From: Acidobacteriota bacterium
GTDB taxonomy: Bacteria; Acidobacteriota; Terriglobia; Terriglobales; Acidobacteriaceae
DNA length: 64,000 nucleotides
Assembly (NCBI GenBank): GCA_021779935.1
Contig: JAJXZT010000001.1
Coordinates: 186,001 to 250,000 of the forward strand
Reading direction: 5' to 3'
A program made the position numbers and the translations under genes. Under the pieces are notes generated by a model. The model did no database searches. It worked only from the letters and a program-made list of their open reading frames with translations, and was not told where the DNA came from. Of this stretch, positions 51,872 through 61,526 are shown piece by piece. Numbering within the stretch: the first letter of the stretch is position 1; each line of letters opens with the position of its first letter.

Positions 51872-53914
51872 TCACGCGAGATGGCTGGCGGTGAGCAGTA
51901 CGTCGATGAGCTTGATGCCGATAAACGGCGCGATCAGCCCGCCAAGGCCGTAAAGGAACAGGTTGCGCCGCAGCAACGCCTCGGCACTGAGCGCGCGATA
52001 GGAAACTCCGCGCAGGGCCAGCGGAATCAGCGCGACGATGATCAGCGCGTTGAAGATGACGGCCGAGAGCACCGCCGATTGCGGTGTGCGCAAGTGCATG
52101 ACGTTGAGCGCGTTCAGCACCGGGAACGTTCCGGAAAACATCGCCGGGATGATCGCGAAATATTTCGCCACGTCGTTGGAGATGGAAAACGTGGTCAGCG
52201 CGCCGCGGGTCATCAGCAACTGTTTGCCGATCTCGACGACTTCAATCAGCTTGGTGGGATTGGAGTCAAGGTCGACCATGTTGCCGGCCTCCTTGGCGGC
52301 CTGCGTGCCGGTATTCATGGCCATGCCAACGTCGGCCTGTGCCAGCGCCGGAGCGTCGTTCGTGCCGTCGCCGGTCATGGCAACCAGCTTGCCTTGGCTC
52401 TGCTCGTGCTTGATCAGCCTCATTTTGTCTTCAGGCGTGGCTTCGGCAAGGAAGTCGTCCACTCCGGCTTCGCGGGCAATGGCCGCCGCGGTGAGCGGGT
52501 TGTCGCCGGTGATCATCACGGTGCGGATGCCCATGGCGCGAAGCTGTGCGAAGCGTTCGCGTATGCCGCCCTTCACGATGTCCTTCAGATGCACGACGCC
52601 GGCCGCACGACCGTTCTCCGCCACCACCAGCGGAGTGCCGCCGGTGTTGGCGATCTTTTCGACCGCTGCGCGCACATCGGCGGGCAGCGCGTTGCCGTTC
52701 TGCTCAAGGTAACGGGCGACAGCATCCACGGCGCCTTTGCGAATCTCGCGTCCGTCGAGATTGATGCCGGACATGCGCGTCTGCGCAGTGAAGGGGATGA
52801 AATGCGCTTCGTGAGTGGCCAGGTCGCGACCGCGCAGCCCGTACTTTTCTTTCGCCAGCACAACGATGGATCGGCCCTCCGGCGTCTCGTCCGCCAGTGA
52901 CGAGAGCTGCGCGGCGTCGGCTACCTGTTCGCCGGTGAAGCCCGGCGCGGGAACAAACTCGGTTGCCTGCCGGTTGCCGAAAGTGATGGTGCCGGTCTTG
53001 TCGAGCAGCAGTGTATTGACATCGCCGGCAGCTTCCACCGCGCGTCCGGACATCGCCAGCACGTTGTGTTGAATCAGGCGATCCATTCCCGCGATGCCGA
53101 TGGCCGATAGCAATCCGCCAATCGTAGTGGGGATGAGGCAGACGAGCAGCGAGACCAGCACGAAGACCGTCTGCGGCGCGCCCGAGTAAATGGCAAACGG
53201 CTGGAGCGTGACCACCGCAAGCAGAAAGATGATCGTCAGTCCGGCAAGCAGGATGTTGAGCGCGATTTCGTTCGGGGTCTTCTGGCGCGATGCGCCCTCG
53301 ACGAGAGAAATCATGCGGTCGAGAAAAGTCTCGCCGGGGTTCGACGTGATGCGCACCTTGATCTGGTCGCTGAGGACGCGCGTGCCTCCGGTTACGGCCG
53401 AGCGGTCGCCGCCCGCTTCGCGAATGACCGGAGCAGACTCGCCGGTGATTGCCGATTCATCCACGGAGGCAACGCCCTCGATGATCTCTCCATCGCCGGG
53501 AATAAACTCACCGGCTGAGGCCACCACCACGTCGCCGGTGCGGAGTTTTGCACTGGCGACCTGCTCGATGTGGCCGTCACGCAGGAGGTTGGCAATGGTT
53601 TCCGACTTCGCCTTGCGTAGCGTGTCGGCCTGCGCCTTGCCGCGCCCTTCCGCCATGGCCTCGGCGAAGTTGGCGAACAACACGGTGAACCACAGCCACA
53701 CGGTGATTTGCAGGCTGAATCCGGAATGCAAGAGTCCGTGGCGATATCCGCGCACCAGCAGGACGGTGGTGAGCACGCTGCCGATCTCGACGACGAACAT
53801 GACCGGATTGCGCATCATGGTCTGCGGATTGAGTTTCCAGATCGCATCCACTGCGGCGCGGCGGACAATCTTCAGGTCCCACACCGCGCGTTTCGATTTG
53901 CCTCGCTTCGTCAT
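51872..53914 (-). CDS. kdpB: Potassium-transporting ATPase subunit B
   Basis: A 680-residue P-type ATPase that drives K+ uptake by KdpA. The phosphorylated aspartate is Asp305 in [10 protein letters not shown]. The dephosphorylation loop TGES is at 157-160, and [18 protein letters not shown] and [16 protein letters not shown] are intact. The length is standard. One base separates it from the kdpA stop. Confidence 0.97.
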   Translation of the reverse strand: MTKRGKSKRAVWDLKIVRRAAVDAIWKLNPQTMMRNPVMFVVEIGSVLTTVLLVRGYRHGLLHSGFSLQITVWLWFTVLFANFAEAMAEGRGKAQADTLRKAKSETIANLLRDGHIEQVASAKLRTGDVVVASAGEFIPGDGEIIEGVASVDESAITGESAPVIREAGGDRSAVTGGTRVLSDQIKVRITSNPGETFLDRMISLVEGASRQKTPNEIALNILLAGLTIIFLLAVVTLQPFAIYSGAPQTVFVLVSLLVCLIPTTIGGLLSAIGIAGMDRLIQHNVLAMSGRAVEAAGDVNTLLLDKTGTITFGNRQATEFVPAPGFTGEQVADAAQLSSLADETPEGRSIVVLAKEKYGLRGRDLATHEAHFIPFTAQTRMSGINLDGREIRKGAVDAVARYLEQNGNALPADVRAAVEKIANTGGTPLVVAENGRAAGVVHLKDIVKGGIRERFAQLRAMGIRTVMITGDNPLTAAAIAREAGVDDFLAEATPEDKMRLIKHEQSQGKLVAMTGDGTNDAPALAQADVGMAMNTGTQAAKEAGNMVDLDSNPTKLIEVVEIGKQLLMTRGALTTFSISNDVAKYFAIIPAMFSGTFPVLNALNVMHLRTPQSAVLSAVIFNALIIVALIPLALRGVSYRALSAEALLRRNLFLYGLGGLIAPFIGIKLIDVLLTASHLA

Positions 53915-53915
53915 C

Positions 53916-55664
53916 TTAGAAAACCTTGCCTGCGGCCATCAGCAGATGCTCCAGCACCGGCCCCAGGCTGAGTACGGGAAAGTATGTGAGCGCACCAACC
54001 ACCAGGATGACGGACATGAGAAGCACGGCAAACGTCGGCGTAGCCACCGGAAATGTTCCCGGCGACGCAGGCACGGTCTTTTTGCGCGCCAGGTTACCGG
54101 CGATTGCCAGCATCGGGATGATCATGAGGAAGCGCCCGAAGAGCATGTCCACGCCGAGGGTCGTGTTGTACCAGAGAGTGTTGGCGTTCAATCCGGCAAA
54201 CGCCGAACCGTTGTTTCCGGCCCCGGAGGCGAAGGCGTAGAAGATTTCCGATAATCCGTGCGGCCCGGGATTGGCGATGCTGGCAAGGAAGCTGGGCCAC
54301 ACCACCGAAATCGCGGTGAAGACAAGGATAAGCAGAGGGAGAATCAATATGGCGAGCATTGCCATCTTGACGTCGTACGCCTCGATCTTCTTGCCCAGGT
54401 ATTCCGGCGTTCGGCCCACCATCAGACCGGCGATGAACACGGTCAGGATGATGAAGATGAGAATGCCGTACATGCCTGCGCCGACTCCGCCGAACACGAC
54501 CTCACCGAGAAGTATGTTGACGAGCAGTACCATTCCGCCGAGCGGCATATAGGAGTCGTGCATCGAGTTCACCGCGCCGCAACTGGCGTCGGTAGTGGCG
54601 GTGGCAAAGAGCGCGGAGCCGGCGATGCCGAAGCGGACCTCCTTGCCTTCCATGTTGCCGCCCGACTGCGACGCCGTATGTTGCTCGTCCACGCCGTGGA
54701 GCAGCGGATTGCCGTGCGACTCGGCCCAGTAGACGGTGGTGCCCCCCACAAGGAAGAGAACGGCCATGGCGCTCCACACCGCCCAACCGTGACGCTGCGA
54801 TCCGGTCATGCGTCCCAGCGTGTAAGTGAGTCCGGACGGAATCGCAAAGATCGCCAGCATCTCCAGGAAGTTTGAGAGCGGCGTGGGATTTTCGAACGGA
54901 TGCGCGCTGTTGGCGTTGAAGAAGCCGCCGCCATTTGTGCCGAACATCTTGATCGCTTCCTGCGACGCGACAGGTCCCATGGCAAGCGTCTGCGTACTTG
55001 TCACCTTTCCGTCGGCGGAGCGCTGCGGTTGCACAAGCTTCACGGTCTGGTAGGGCTTCAGGTTTTGCAGTACTCCCTGCGAGACGAGAACGATGGAGAA
55101 CCCGATGCAAACCGGCAACAGCAACCATAGGGTTGCACGCGTCATGTCTACCCAGAAGTTGCCGATTGTCTCGCGCTCGTGCCGCGCAATGCCGCGAATG
55201 AAAGCGATGGCCAACGCAATGCCAACCGCCGCCGAGACAAAGTTGTGATAAGCAAGGCCGGCCATCTGCGTCAGGTAGCTGACGGTTGTCTCCGGAACAT
55301 AAGCCTGCCAGTTTGTGTTCGTCGTGAAGGATGCGGCTGTATTGAATGAAAGATCTGGCGCCGCTCCCGGAAATCCCTGCGGATTGAGTGGAAGAAAATG
55401 CTGCAATCGCAGGAAGACGTAGAGCAGCAGCATCGACACCACGCTGAACATCAGCATGGCAGCGCCGTACTCGGTCCAGCGCATTTCGTGCTGCTCATCC
55501 ACGCGGGTGAGCTTGTAAATAATTCGTTCCACGGGCCGCGCGACCGGGTCGAAGAACGTCCGCTCGTGCTCGAAGAAGCGGGCCATATAGATGCCGAGTG
55601 GCTTGGCGAGCGCCAGCACGGCGAGGAAGAAGACGGAGATCTGAAACCACCCCTGCGCCGTCAT
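53916..55664 (-). CDS. kdpA: Potassium-transporting ATPase subunit A
   Basis: A 582-residue channel-like subunit binding K+. Conserved segments are [17 protein letters not shown], the selectivity-type loops [21 protein letters not shown] and [19 protein letters not shown], and [16 protein letters not shown]. The start is one base past the kdpF stop on the same strand. Confidence 0.97.
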   Translation of the reverse strand: MTAQGWFQISVFFLAVLALAKPLGIYMARFFEHERTFFDPVARPVERIIYKLTRVDEQHEMRWTEYGAAMLMFSVVSMLLLYVFLRLQHFLPLNPQGFPGAAPDLSFNTAASFTTNTNWQAYVPETTVSYLTQMAGLAYHNFVSAAVGIALAIAFIRGIARHERETIGNFWVDMTRATLWLLLPVCIGFSIVLVSQGVLQNLKPYQTVKLVQPQRSADGKVTSTQTLAMGPVASQEAIKMFGTNGGGFFNANSAHPFENPTPLSNFLEMLAIFAIPSGLTYTLGRMTGSQRHGWAVWSAMAVLFLVGGTTVYWAESHGNPLLHGVDEQHTASQSGGNMEGKEVRFGIAGSALFATATTDASCGAVNSMHDSYMPLGGMVLLVNILLGEVVFGGVGAGMYGILIFIILTVFIAGLMVGRTPEYLGKKIEAYDVKMAMLAILILPLLILVFTAISVVWPSFLASIANPGPHGLSEIFYAFASGAGNNGSAFAGLNANTLWYNTTLGVDMLFGRFLMIIPMLAIAGNLARKKTVPASPGTFPVATPTFAVLLMSVILVVGALTYFPVLSLGPVLEHLLMAAGKVF

Positions 55665-55665
55665 C

Positions 55666-55755
55666 TCAGAACTTCTCCGGACACAGCAGTGCGTATGTGA
55701 GGTAGACCAGCAACAGTGCGCAGAGAATGAGAATTACGATCGATCCGGCAGACAT
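55666..55755 (-). CDS. kdpF: K+-transporting ATPase subunit F, 29 residues
   Basis: Read directly from the minus strand: [20 protein letters not shown] and then [10 protein letters not shown] single hydrophobic helix with the PEKF-type ending is the hallmark of KdpF, the small lipid-like stabiliser of the complex. It is one base from kdpA. Confidence 0.92.
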   Translation of the reverse strand: MSAGSIVILILCALLLVYLTYALLCPEKF

Positions 55756-55759
55756 GTCC

Positions 55760-55846
55760 TTAGCGGAGCCTCTCGCACGCGTGGATGTATGCAAACATCA
55801 GAAGGAACAACACGACCGTGAATCCAACGAACGCAATGTCCTGCAT
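55760..55846 (-). CDS. 28-residue membrane protein preceding kdpF
   Basis: An open frame MQDIAFVGFTVVLFLLMFAY then IHACERLR, a single helix followed by a short basic end with a C-ER-L pattern. It sits four bases upstream of kdpF. Small proteins of this kind (helix, then a ...ACxRL end) precede kdpF in other genomes as I recall, so it is likely real. The function is unknown. Confidence 0.65.
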   Translation of the reverse strand: MQDIAFVGFTVVLFLLMFAYIHACERLR

Positions 55847-55919
55847 TCTCTTACCCTCGCCGCTGCGGATGATGAAATTTCACCGCGCGTTCTTGTGTCT
55901 TTGCAAAGCGCGCCGATGA

Positions 55920-56093
55920 TTAGCGGCGGAGCCGTGTGAGGCGGGGAACCTGCGTTTCCGCGGAATCAATGCGGCTGATGATTTGCGAGCGCCGGAGTGG
56001 GCGGCAGTCGCGTGTGAATGCCGTGGCAGCCCACAACAGGAACGCAACACCCGCAATATTCAGTATCTCCAGAAGACCGATCGCCACAAACAC
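55920..56093 (-). CDS. Possible 57-residue membrane protein
   Basis: A GTG-initiated frame after GACGAG: MFVAIGLLEILNIAGVAFLL is a plausible helix, followed by WAATAFTRDCRPLRR and a basic tail. It lies between kdpE and the 28-residue gene in the same direction. There is no ATG and no family match, so this is a candidate only. Confidence 0.35.
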   Translation of the reverse strand: MFVAIGLLEILNIAGVAFLLWAATAFTRDCRPLRRSQIISRIDSAETQVPRLTRLRR

Positions 56094-56176
56094 CTCGTCG
56101 CTTTGCGTGACGATCCTATTGAACGGCGGCGGCGCTAAGGTTTGGGTAAAGCGAAAATAAAGAGTTGATAAAGATG

Positions 56177-56875
56177 CTATTCGCCGGGTTCGAAGCGGTA
56201 GCCGACCCAGCGTTCGGTGAGCAGGTATTTTGGTTCGGAAGGATCGGGCTCGATCTTTTTGCGCAGTTGCCCGACAAAGACGCGCAGGTACTCGGGTTGC
56301 TCGGTGCTGGTGTCTCCCCAGATGGCCGCCAGCAACGTGCGGTGCGCAACGACGCGCCTGGGATGCTCGGCGAGGTAGACCAACAGGTCAAACTCCTTTG
56401 GGGTAAGTTTGACCTCCTTGCCCGCCACCGTGACTTCACGGGTTGCAATATCAATGCGAAAGTCGCCGAGTTCCAGTACTTCGCAAGGCTGCACAGTCTC
56501 TTTCGGGGCCCGCCGCAGGTTTGCCCGAATGCGCGCCAGCAGTTCGTTCATATTGAACGGCTTGGTCACGTAGTCATCAGCGCCGGCATCCAGAGCGGCC
56601 ACTTTCTGCTGCTCCTGGCCGCGCACGGAGAGCACGATGATGGGTACGGTGGAAAAGGCCCGCACCCGGTGGCACAACTCCACGCCGTTGAGGTTTGGCA
56701 TGACCAGGTCGGTGATGATCAGATGGGGGGACCAGTCCTTCATGATCTCCAGCGCCATCTCGCCGTCATTGGCTACGCGAATGTCGTAGTGTTGCGCGGT
56801 GAGCGTAGTCCGCAGCACACGCGTGATCTGCGGCTCATCGTCGACGACAAGAATGTGCGCACGTTCCGGGCTCAT
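56177..56875 (-). CDS. kdpE: Response regulator KdpE
   Basis: A 232-residue OmpR/PhoB-type regulator. The receiver has acidic residues Asp12/Asp13, phosphorylated Asp56 (HLIITDLVMPNLNG) and the Lys in YVTKPFNMNELLAR. The winged helix domain (~130-225) includes LTPKEFDLLVYLAEHPRRVV and VGYRFEP. The ATG overlaps the stop of the kdpD N-terminal gene by 4 bases. It should activate the kdp genes downstream in the same direction. Confidence 0.96.
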   Translation of the reverse strand: MSPERAHILVVDDEPQITRVLRTTLTAQHYDIRVANDGEMALEIMKDWSPHLIITDLVMPNLNGVELCHRVRAFSTVPIIVLSVRGQEQQKVAALDAGADDYVTKPFNMNELLARIRANLRRAPKETVQPCEVLELGDFRIDIATREVTVAGKEVKLTPKEFDLLVYLAEHPRRVVAHRTLLAAIWGDTSTEQPEYLRVFVGQLRKKIEPDPSEPKYLLTERWVGYRFEPGE

Positions 56876-57993
56876 CGAACCTCTTGCGTGATGATATGCA
56901 CATCGACACCGGGTGCATTTTGCAGAAAGCGCTGAATGGCCGACAGGTAGAGAAGCTTCTGCATGCCTGTTCGCGCCGAGCGGCCAAAAATCACCTGCGT
57001 AATGTGGTTGCCGCGGACAAACTTTGCGACTTCCGCGGCGACGCTGTTTCCCGCAACACGCTCGACCTTTGCACCGAGGTTCTCCGCGAAGCGTATGTTT
57101 TCCGCCAGTGTTTTCTGGTCCTCCGGACGCGTGTCGCGGCCGGTATCCACGTAAAGGACATACAACTCGCCGCGAATTCCTTCGGCCATTCGCGAGCCAC
57201 GCGCGATCAGGGACTGCGCCGCCGGGTTCGAACTGATGCAGACGGCGAGTCGCTCGCGCACTGCCGGAGCCTGCTGAATTCCGTCCTTGGCAAGAAAGGC
57301 ATCGAGGCTGCGATCCACCACCTGCGTCACCTGGCGCAGAGCCAGTTCGCGCAGCGCGATCAAATTGCCCGGCCGGAAAAAGTGCGACAGCGCGCGCTCG
57401 GCCCGCTCCACGGGATAGATGTCGCCGCGTTTCATGCGCGTCTGGAGCGCCTGTGGCGTTACGTCGGCCAGCACAATCTCCTCCACGCGCTGCATCACCC
57501 AGTCCGGCACGGTTTCGCGTACCTGGACTCCGGTGATCTGTGCAACCGTCGGGCCCAAGCTCTCGATATGCTGCACGTTCATCGTCGAGAGCACATCGAT
57601 GTTGTGGTCCAGCAGTTCAAGAACGTCTTCGTAGCGCTTGTGGTGGCGGCTGCCATCGATGTTCGTGTGCGCCAGCTCATCGACCAGCGCAACCTGCGGA
57701 GCACGTGCGAGGATGGCGTCCACGTCCATCTCCTCAAACGTCGTGCCTTTATATTCGAGCTGCCGCCGTGACACCGTCTCGATTCTTGCGGCCAGCTCGA
57801 CAATCGAGGCGCGGCCATGCGTTTCCACCACGCCGGTCACCACGTCTTCTCCGCGGCTCGAACGGCGCAGCGCTTCGCTCAGCATCGAGTAGGTCTTCCC
57901 CACGCCCGGCGCGTAGCCCAGGAAGAGCTTGAATACGCCCCGGGTTTTCTTCGGGGCAACTTCCTCCAGCCATTGTTCGGGAGTCTTCGGCAT
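56872..57993 (-). CDS. kdpD: KdpD N-terminal half (KdpD sensor + Usp domain)
   Basis: A 373-residue protein containing only the cytosolic N-terminal part of KdpD. ATG 57993 (MPKTPEQWLEEVAPKKTRGV). The P-loop-like GYAPGVGKT is at 26-34, followed by VVETHGR, DELAHTN and HIESLGPTVAQITG of the KdpD domain. A Usp-like domain occupies ~245-370 (AVCISSNPAAQSLIARGSRM, ITQVIFGRSARTGMQ). The protein ends after the Usp domain; the membrane and kinase parts are encoded by the divergent gene at 58043. The combined length of 849 residues is close to a normal KdpD. Confidence 0.94.
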   Translation of the reverse strand: MPKTPEQWLEEVAPKKTRGVFKLFLGYAPGVGKTYSMLSEALRRSSRGEDVVTGVVETHGRASIVELAARIETVSRRQLEYKGTTFEEMDVDAILARAPQVALVDELAHTNIDGSRHHKRYEDVLELLDHNIDVLSTMNVQHIESLGPTVAQITGVQVRETVPDWVMQRVEEIVLADVTPQALQTRMKRGDIYPVERAERALSHFFRPGNLIALRELALRQVTQVVDRSLDAFLAKDGIQQAPAVRERLAVCISSNPAAQSLIARGSRMAEGIRGELYVLYVDTGRDTRPEDQKTLAENIRFAENLGAKVERVAGNSVAAEVAKFVRGNHITQVIFGRSARTGMQKLLYLSAIQRFLQNAPGVDVHIITQEVR

Positions 57994-58000
57994 CGTCGCT

Positions 58001-58036
58001 ATTGTAAGCTGTCGCCGAAAACGTCCAGCGTACAAT
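58001..58036. promoter_or_regulatory. Mirror-symmetric divergent promoter region of the split kdpD
   Basis: The 49 bases between the two starts contain an inverted repeat, ATTGTAAGCTG (58001-58011) and CAGCGTACAAT (58026-58036), 10 of 11 positions matching. Each arm supplies TACAAT reading outward, ending six bases before the GTG at 58043 and seven before the ATG at 57993. Both could be -10 boxes of near-leaderless transcripts; -35 elements are weak. Confidence 0.6.
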
Positions 58037-58042
58037 TCTTCC

Positions 58043-59473
58043 GTGAACCATCGCGTGCAAACCGTCCTGGTCAAATACGCTGTCAGCCTCGGTATGCTGG
58101 CGGCGATTGTCGTGTTCTACAAGCGTGTGTTCACCACGAACCCGACGACCGTCGCCCTGACGTTGCTGGTGGCCGTACTGCTCGTTTCGGCCTATTGGGG
58201 CCTGCGGATTGCCCTGTTCCTCTCGTTCGCCGCAGCGGCTGCATTCAACTATTTCTTTCTGCCTCCCTTCGGAACCTTCACCATCGCCGACCCTCAGAAC
58301 TGGGTCGCGCTCATTAGCTTCCTGGTGACCGCCGTGGTTGCCAGCAACCTGGCGGAACGAGCGCGTCGCGAAGCCGAGCAGGCCAAACGACGGCGCCGGG
58401 AAGTGGAGCGCCTCTACGCCCTGAGCCAGCAGTTGCTTACATCCGACAATGCCGCCCGCCTGCTCAATAGCGTGGCTTCATATATTGCCGATACTTTTGC
58501 CCTGCGCGGCGCCGGATTGCTGGTGGCCGGAAAGGAAACGGTCTATCGGTCCAGCCCTGCCGCTTCCATCGATGGCGAACTGTTGAAGGACACGATTGCT
58601 CGTGGCGAACCGATCACTGCGGACGACATGTCCTACGTTCCGCTTCGCATAGGAGTTCGCACCACGGGAGCCCTGGCCGTAGTCGGCGGAGAGCTGCCGC
58701 GCGAAACCCTGGAGGCCATCGGCAGCCTGGTGGGGATTGCCATCGAACGTGCGCGTGCCGTAGAGGAGTTGACCAAGAACCAGGCCTTGCAGGAAAACGA
58801 ACGTCTCCGTTCGGCATTGCTCGACTCTGTGACCCATGAATTCCGCACGCCGCTGACGGGCATCAAGGCCAGCATCACCAGCCTGCTCTCGGACTACGAA
58901 CTGGACAACGAACAGCGTCGCGAACTGTTGACCGTCATCGATGAAGAAGCGGATCGCCTCAACCGGCTGGTGGGCGAGGCGGCGGAGATGGCCCAGCTCG
59001 ACTCGCAGATGTTCAAACTCGATCTGCACTCTTATGCAATCCGCGACGTAGTGGACGCGGCGCTTCAGGGAATACGCCTCGGCCTCCAGCAGCACGTTCT
59101 CGAAGTCGACGTGCCTGACACACTGCCCGAAATACGATTCGATTTTGACCGCGTCCGCGAGGTGTTGCTGCACCTGCTGGAAAACGCCGCGAAGTACTCA
59201 CTGCCGGGAACGCCCATCCGGTTGAGTGCTGAGCTGAAGAGTGGAGAGATTGTAGTCAGCGTCGCCGACCGCGGCCCCGGCATCGATCCGCTTGAGCAAT
59301 CTCTTATCTTTGACAAGTTTTATCGTGGCCGCGATCAGCGATTCACGGCACACGGCACCGGCATGGGGCTCGCAATCGCCAAGGTGATCGTCGAAGCCCA
59401 CGGTGGCCACATCGACGTTGTGAGCCAGCTTGGCAAGGGGGCGGTGTTTTCATTCACTCTGCCGGTATCGTGA
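58043..59473 (+). CDS. KdpD C-terminal half: membrane histidine kinase
   Basis: A 476-residue sensor kinase with the architecture of the C-terminal part of KdpD. Four membrane helices (DUF4118 type, ~5-105) include LRIALFLSFAAAAAFNYFFL and PFGTFTIADPQNW. A coiled segment and GAF-like domain (~125-240) are followed by the phosphorylated His265 in DSVTHEFRTPLTG. The ATPase boxes are HLLENAAKYS, VADRGPGID and HGTGMGLAIAKVIVEAHGG. GTG 58043 is chosen because it places the first helix at the N-terminus. The upstream frame to 57929 overlaps the divergent gene. It probably phosphorylates KdpE. Confidence 0.93.
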   Translation: MNHRVQTVLVKYAVSLGMLAAIVVFYKRVFTTNPTTVALTLLVAVLLVSAYWGLRIALFLSFAAAAAFNYFFLPPFGTFTIADPQNWVALISFLVTAVVASNLAERARREAEQAKRRRREVERLYALSQQLLTSDNAARLLNSVASYIADTFALRGAGLLVAGKETVYRSSPAASIDGELLKDTIARGEPITADDMSYVPLRIGVRTTGALAVVGGELPRETLEAIGSLVGIAIERARAVEELTKNQALQENERLRSALLDSVTHEFRTPLTGIKASITSLLSDYELDNEQRRELLTVIDEEADRLNRLVGEAAEMAQLDSQMFKLDLHSYAIRDVVDAALQGIRLGLQQHVLEVDVPDTLPEIRFDFDRVREVLLHLLENAAKYSLPGTPIRLSAELKSGEIVVSVADRGPGIDPLEQSLIFDKFYRGRDQRFTAHGTGMGLAIAKVIVEAHGGHIDVVSQLGKGAVFSFTLPVS

Positions 59474-59513
59474 ATGCGGGAGAAGGCGGGGACGTACGAA
59501 AAACCCAATAAAA

Positions 59514-59588
<75 letters not shown>

Positions 59589-59717
59589 GTATGTGGCGCG
59601 CCGATCACTCGACGCGTTTTAGTTGTCGAAGACAATTGTAAAGGCACTCCGTAAATCCGTCAAAGGGGCTCGGCGGCGATTCCCGTGCCCAGACTTGATA
59701 TCCTAGGCTCCGCCACA

Positions 59718-60380
59718 ATGACGACTCATGCCTCCATACGGTCCCTGTTTCTTCCCGGTCGCGCCGGGCGGATTGAAGCGCTTCTCAACCTTGGCAGCGA
59801 CGCGGCCCAATATGCCGCCGTCGTCGCACACCCGCATCCTTTATACGGCGGGACCATGCATAACAAGGTTGTTTTTCATACCATGAAGGCGCTGAACGGC
59901 TTCGGCTTCCCTGTCCTGCGCTTCAATTTTCGCGGTGCCGGAACCAGCCAGGGCGAGCACGATTACGGTCGCGGTGAGATTGACGACGTGCGCACGGCGC
60001 TGGAGTGGATGAAGGACGAGTACCATCTTCCGCTCGTCTTCGCCGGATTCTCGTTCGGCGCAGCAACGGGATTGCGCGCTGCGTGTCCCGACAACCACGT
60101 CGACGCGCTCATCTCGCTTGGCACTCCGCTCAACGCCGATGGTCGCCTCTACACTTATGCCTTGCTCGGCGAATGTCCGAAACCAAAACTTTTTCTCAGC
60201 GGAGACCGCGACGAGTTTGCATCGAAAGAGAAACTTGCAGAACTGGTGGGAACGGCGTCCGACCCGAAGCGCTTTGTCCTCGTGCCGGACGCGGATCATT
60301 TTTTCACCGGCCATCTCGATGAAATGCGCGCCGCCATACAGGTCTGGGTGCAGGACGTTCTGCATCCATCCTCTATTTAG
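59718..60380 (+). CDS. Alpha/beta hydrolase (KANL2/dienelactone-hydrolase-like)
   Basis: A 220-residue hydrolase. ATG 59718 (MTTHASIRSLFLPGRAGRIE) suits the family better than GTG 59685. The oxyanion-side segment HPHPLYGGTMHNKVV is followed by FNFRGAGTSQGEHD, and the nucleophile elbow is GFSFGA. The acid is likely in SGDRDEF and the catalytic His in PDADHFF. It resembles short prokaryotic hydrolases with the HPHPxxGG motif; the substrate is unknown. Confidence 0.85.
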   Translation: MTTHASIRSLFLPGRAGRIEALLNLGSDAAQYAAVVAHPHPLYGGTMHNKVVFHTMKALNGFGFPVLRFNFRGAGTSQGEHDYGRGEIDDVRTALEWMKDEYHLPLVFAGFSFGAATGLRAACPDNHVDALISLGTPLNADGRLYTYALLGECPKPKLFLSGDRDEFASKEKLAELVGTASDPKRFVLVPDADHFFTGHLDEMRAAIQVWVQDVLHPSSI

Positions 60381-60386
60381 CCCGGC

Positions 60387-61334
60387 TTACGCGCTCGCCT
60401 GGTTCAGCAGTTCGATGCTGGCCGGGTCGAGCTTCAACTCCACAGCCCGCGTCAGGTCGGCCCACTGTTCGAGGTTGGTTGCGCTGGCGATGGGAGCGGT
60501 GACGCCCGGACGCGCGATGAGCCATGCAAGCGAGACTCGCGCCGGAGTCGAGTTGTGCCGCCTGGCAACCTGGTCAATCGCAGCCAATATTCGCAGACCG
60601 CGCTCGTTGAGGTATTTCGCGGCAAATTGCGCGCGCGCCTTTCCGGCGAAATCTTCCTTCGTCCGGTACTTGCCGGTCAGGAAGCCGCTGGCCAGCGAGA
60701 AGTATCCAATCACTCCCACGTTCTTCTGCCGGCAGAGCGGTTCCAGTTCCGCTTCGTAACCCGCCCGCTCGTAGAGGTTGTACTGCGGCTGCAAACTCTC
60801 ATAGCGCGGCAATCCATTCTGCTCGCTCACACGCAGCGCCTCCGCCAGCCGCGCGGCGCCGTAGTTGGAGGCTCCGATGGCGCGAACCTTGCCCTGCTGG
60901 ATCAATTCGGCAAACGCCGCCAGGGTCTCTTCCAGCGGAGTCCCCGCGTCGTCTTCATGAGATTGATATAAGTCGATGTAATCGGTTTGCAGGCGCTGCA
61001 ATGAGGCTTCCACCGCCTGCCTGATGTAGCCGCGCGAAAGTCCCTTCTTGTCGTCGGCCATCGGCTTGCCGACCTTGGTCGCCAGCACAATTTTCCCGCG
61101 CTTTCCGCTGCTCTTCAGCCATTTGCCAATGATCGTCTCCGACTCTCCACCCACGTGTCCGGGCACCCAGCGCGAATATACGTCGGCCGTGTCCAGCAGG
61201 TTGAAGCCCGTATCCACCATGGCGTCCAGCAACCGGAACGACATCGCCTCGTCGGCGGTCCAGCCGAACACGTTGCCGCCAAACGCTATGGGCGCGACTT
61301 TGATTCCAGATTTTCCCAGCTCTCGATTTGTCAT
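60387..61334 (-). CDS. Aldo/keto reductase
   Basis: A 315-residue TIM-barrel oxidoreductase. ATG 61334 (MTNRELGKSGIKVAPIAFGG) starts at the usual place. The catalytic tetrad is visible: Asp and Tyr in NLLDTADVYSRW, Lys in VLATKVGKP and His in LYQSHEDD. NADPH-binding residues are suggested by VTAPIASATNLEQW. The substrate is unknown. It is divergent from the glycerate kinase gene. Confidence 0.9.
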   Translation of the reverse strand: MTNRELGKSGIKVAPIAFGGNVFGWTADEAMSFRLLDAMVDTGFNLLDTADVYSRWVPGHVGGESETIIGKWLKSSGKRGKIVLATKVGKPMADDKKGLSRGYIRQAVEASLQRLQTDYIDLYQSHEDDAGTPLEETLAAFAELIQQGKVRAIGASNYGAARLAEALRVSEQNGLPRYESLQPQYNLYERAGYEAELEPLCRQKNVGVIGYFSLASGFLTGKYRTKEDFAGKARAQFAAKYLNERGLRILAAIDQVARRHNSTPARVSLAWLIARPGVTAPIASATNLEQWADLTRAVELKLDPASIELLNQASA

Positions 61335-61440
61335 CAATCCATTTCTCCCGTATGAAAACTCATTCGTACAGAAAGTATTCACTGGCGTATTTGATTCCAT
61401 TGCGGCCAGCCATGATGCAACCGGCTGCATCGCTCATCGC

Positions 61441-61460
61441 GTCCCGGGGCCGTCCGGGAC
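61441..61460. repeat. Small hairpin between divergent genes
   Basis: GTCCCGG and CCGGGAC form a perfect 7-bp stem around GGCCGT. It lies between the aldo/keto reductase and glycerate kinase promoters and has no T tract. The role is unknown. Confidence 0.45.
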
Positions 61461-61513
61461 ATGCACGCTGCATCTTAAACCTCCGGCGCGGACTTGCGAA
61501 CCTCGCATTGCCG

Positions 61514-61519
61514 TATAAT
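61514..61519 (+). promoter_or_regulatory. Consensus -10 box close to the glycerate kinase start
   Basis: A perfect TATAAT ends seven bases before ATG 61527 and no Shine-Dalgarno sequence intervenes, so transcription would begin at or next to the ATG: a leaderless message is likely. A -35 is not clear. Confidence 0.55.
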
Positions 61520-61526
61520 TTTGCCG

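Noticed and set aside
51803-52900. A 365-codon plus-strand frame over kdpB
   Set aside because: Antisense to invariant KdpB motifs, so it is a composition artefact.
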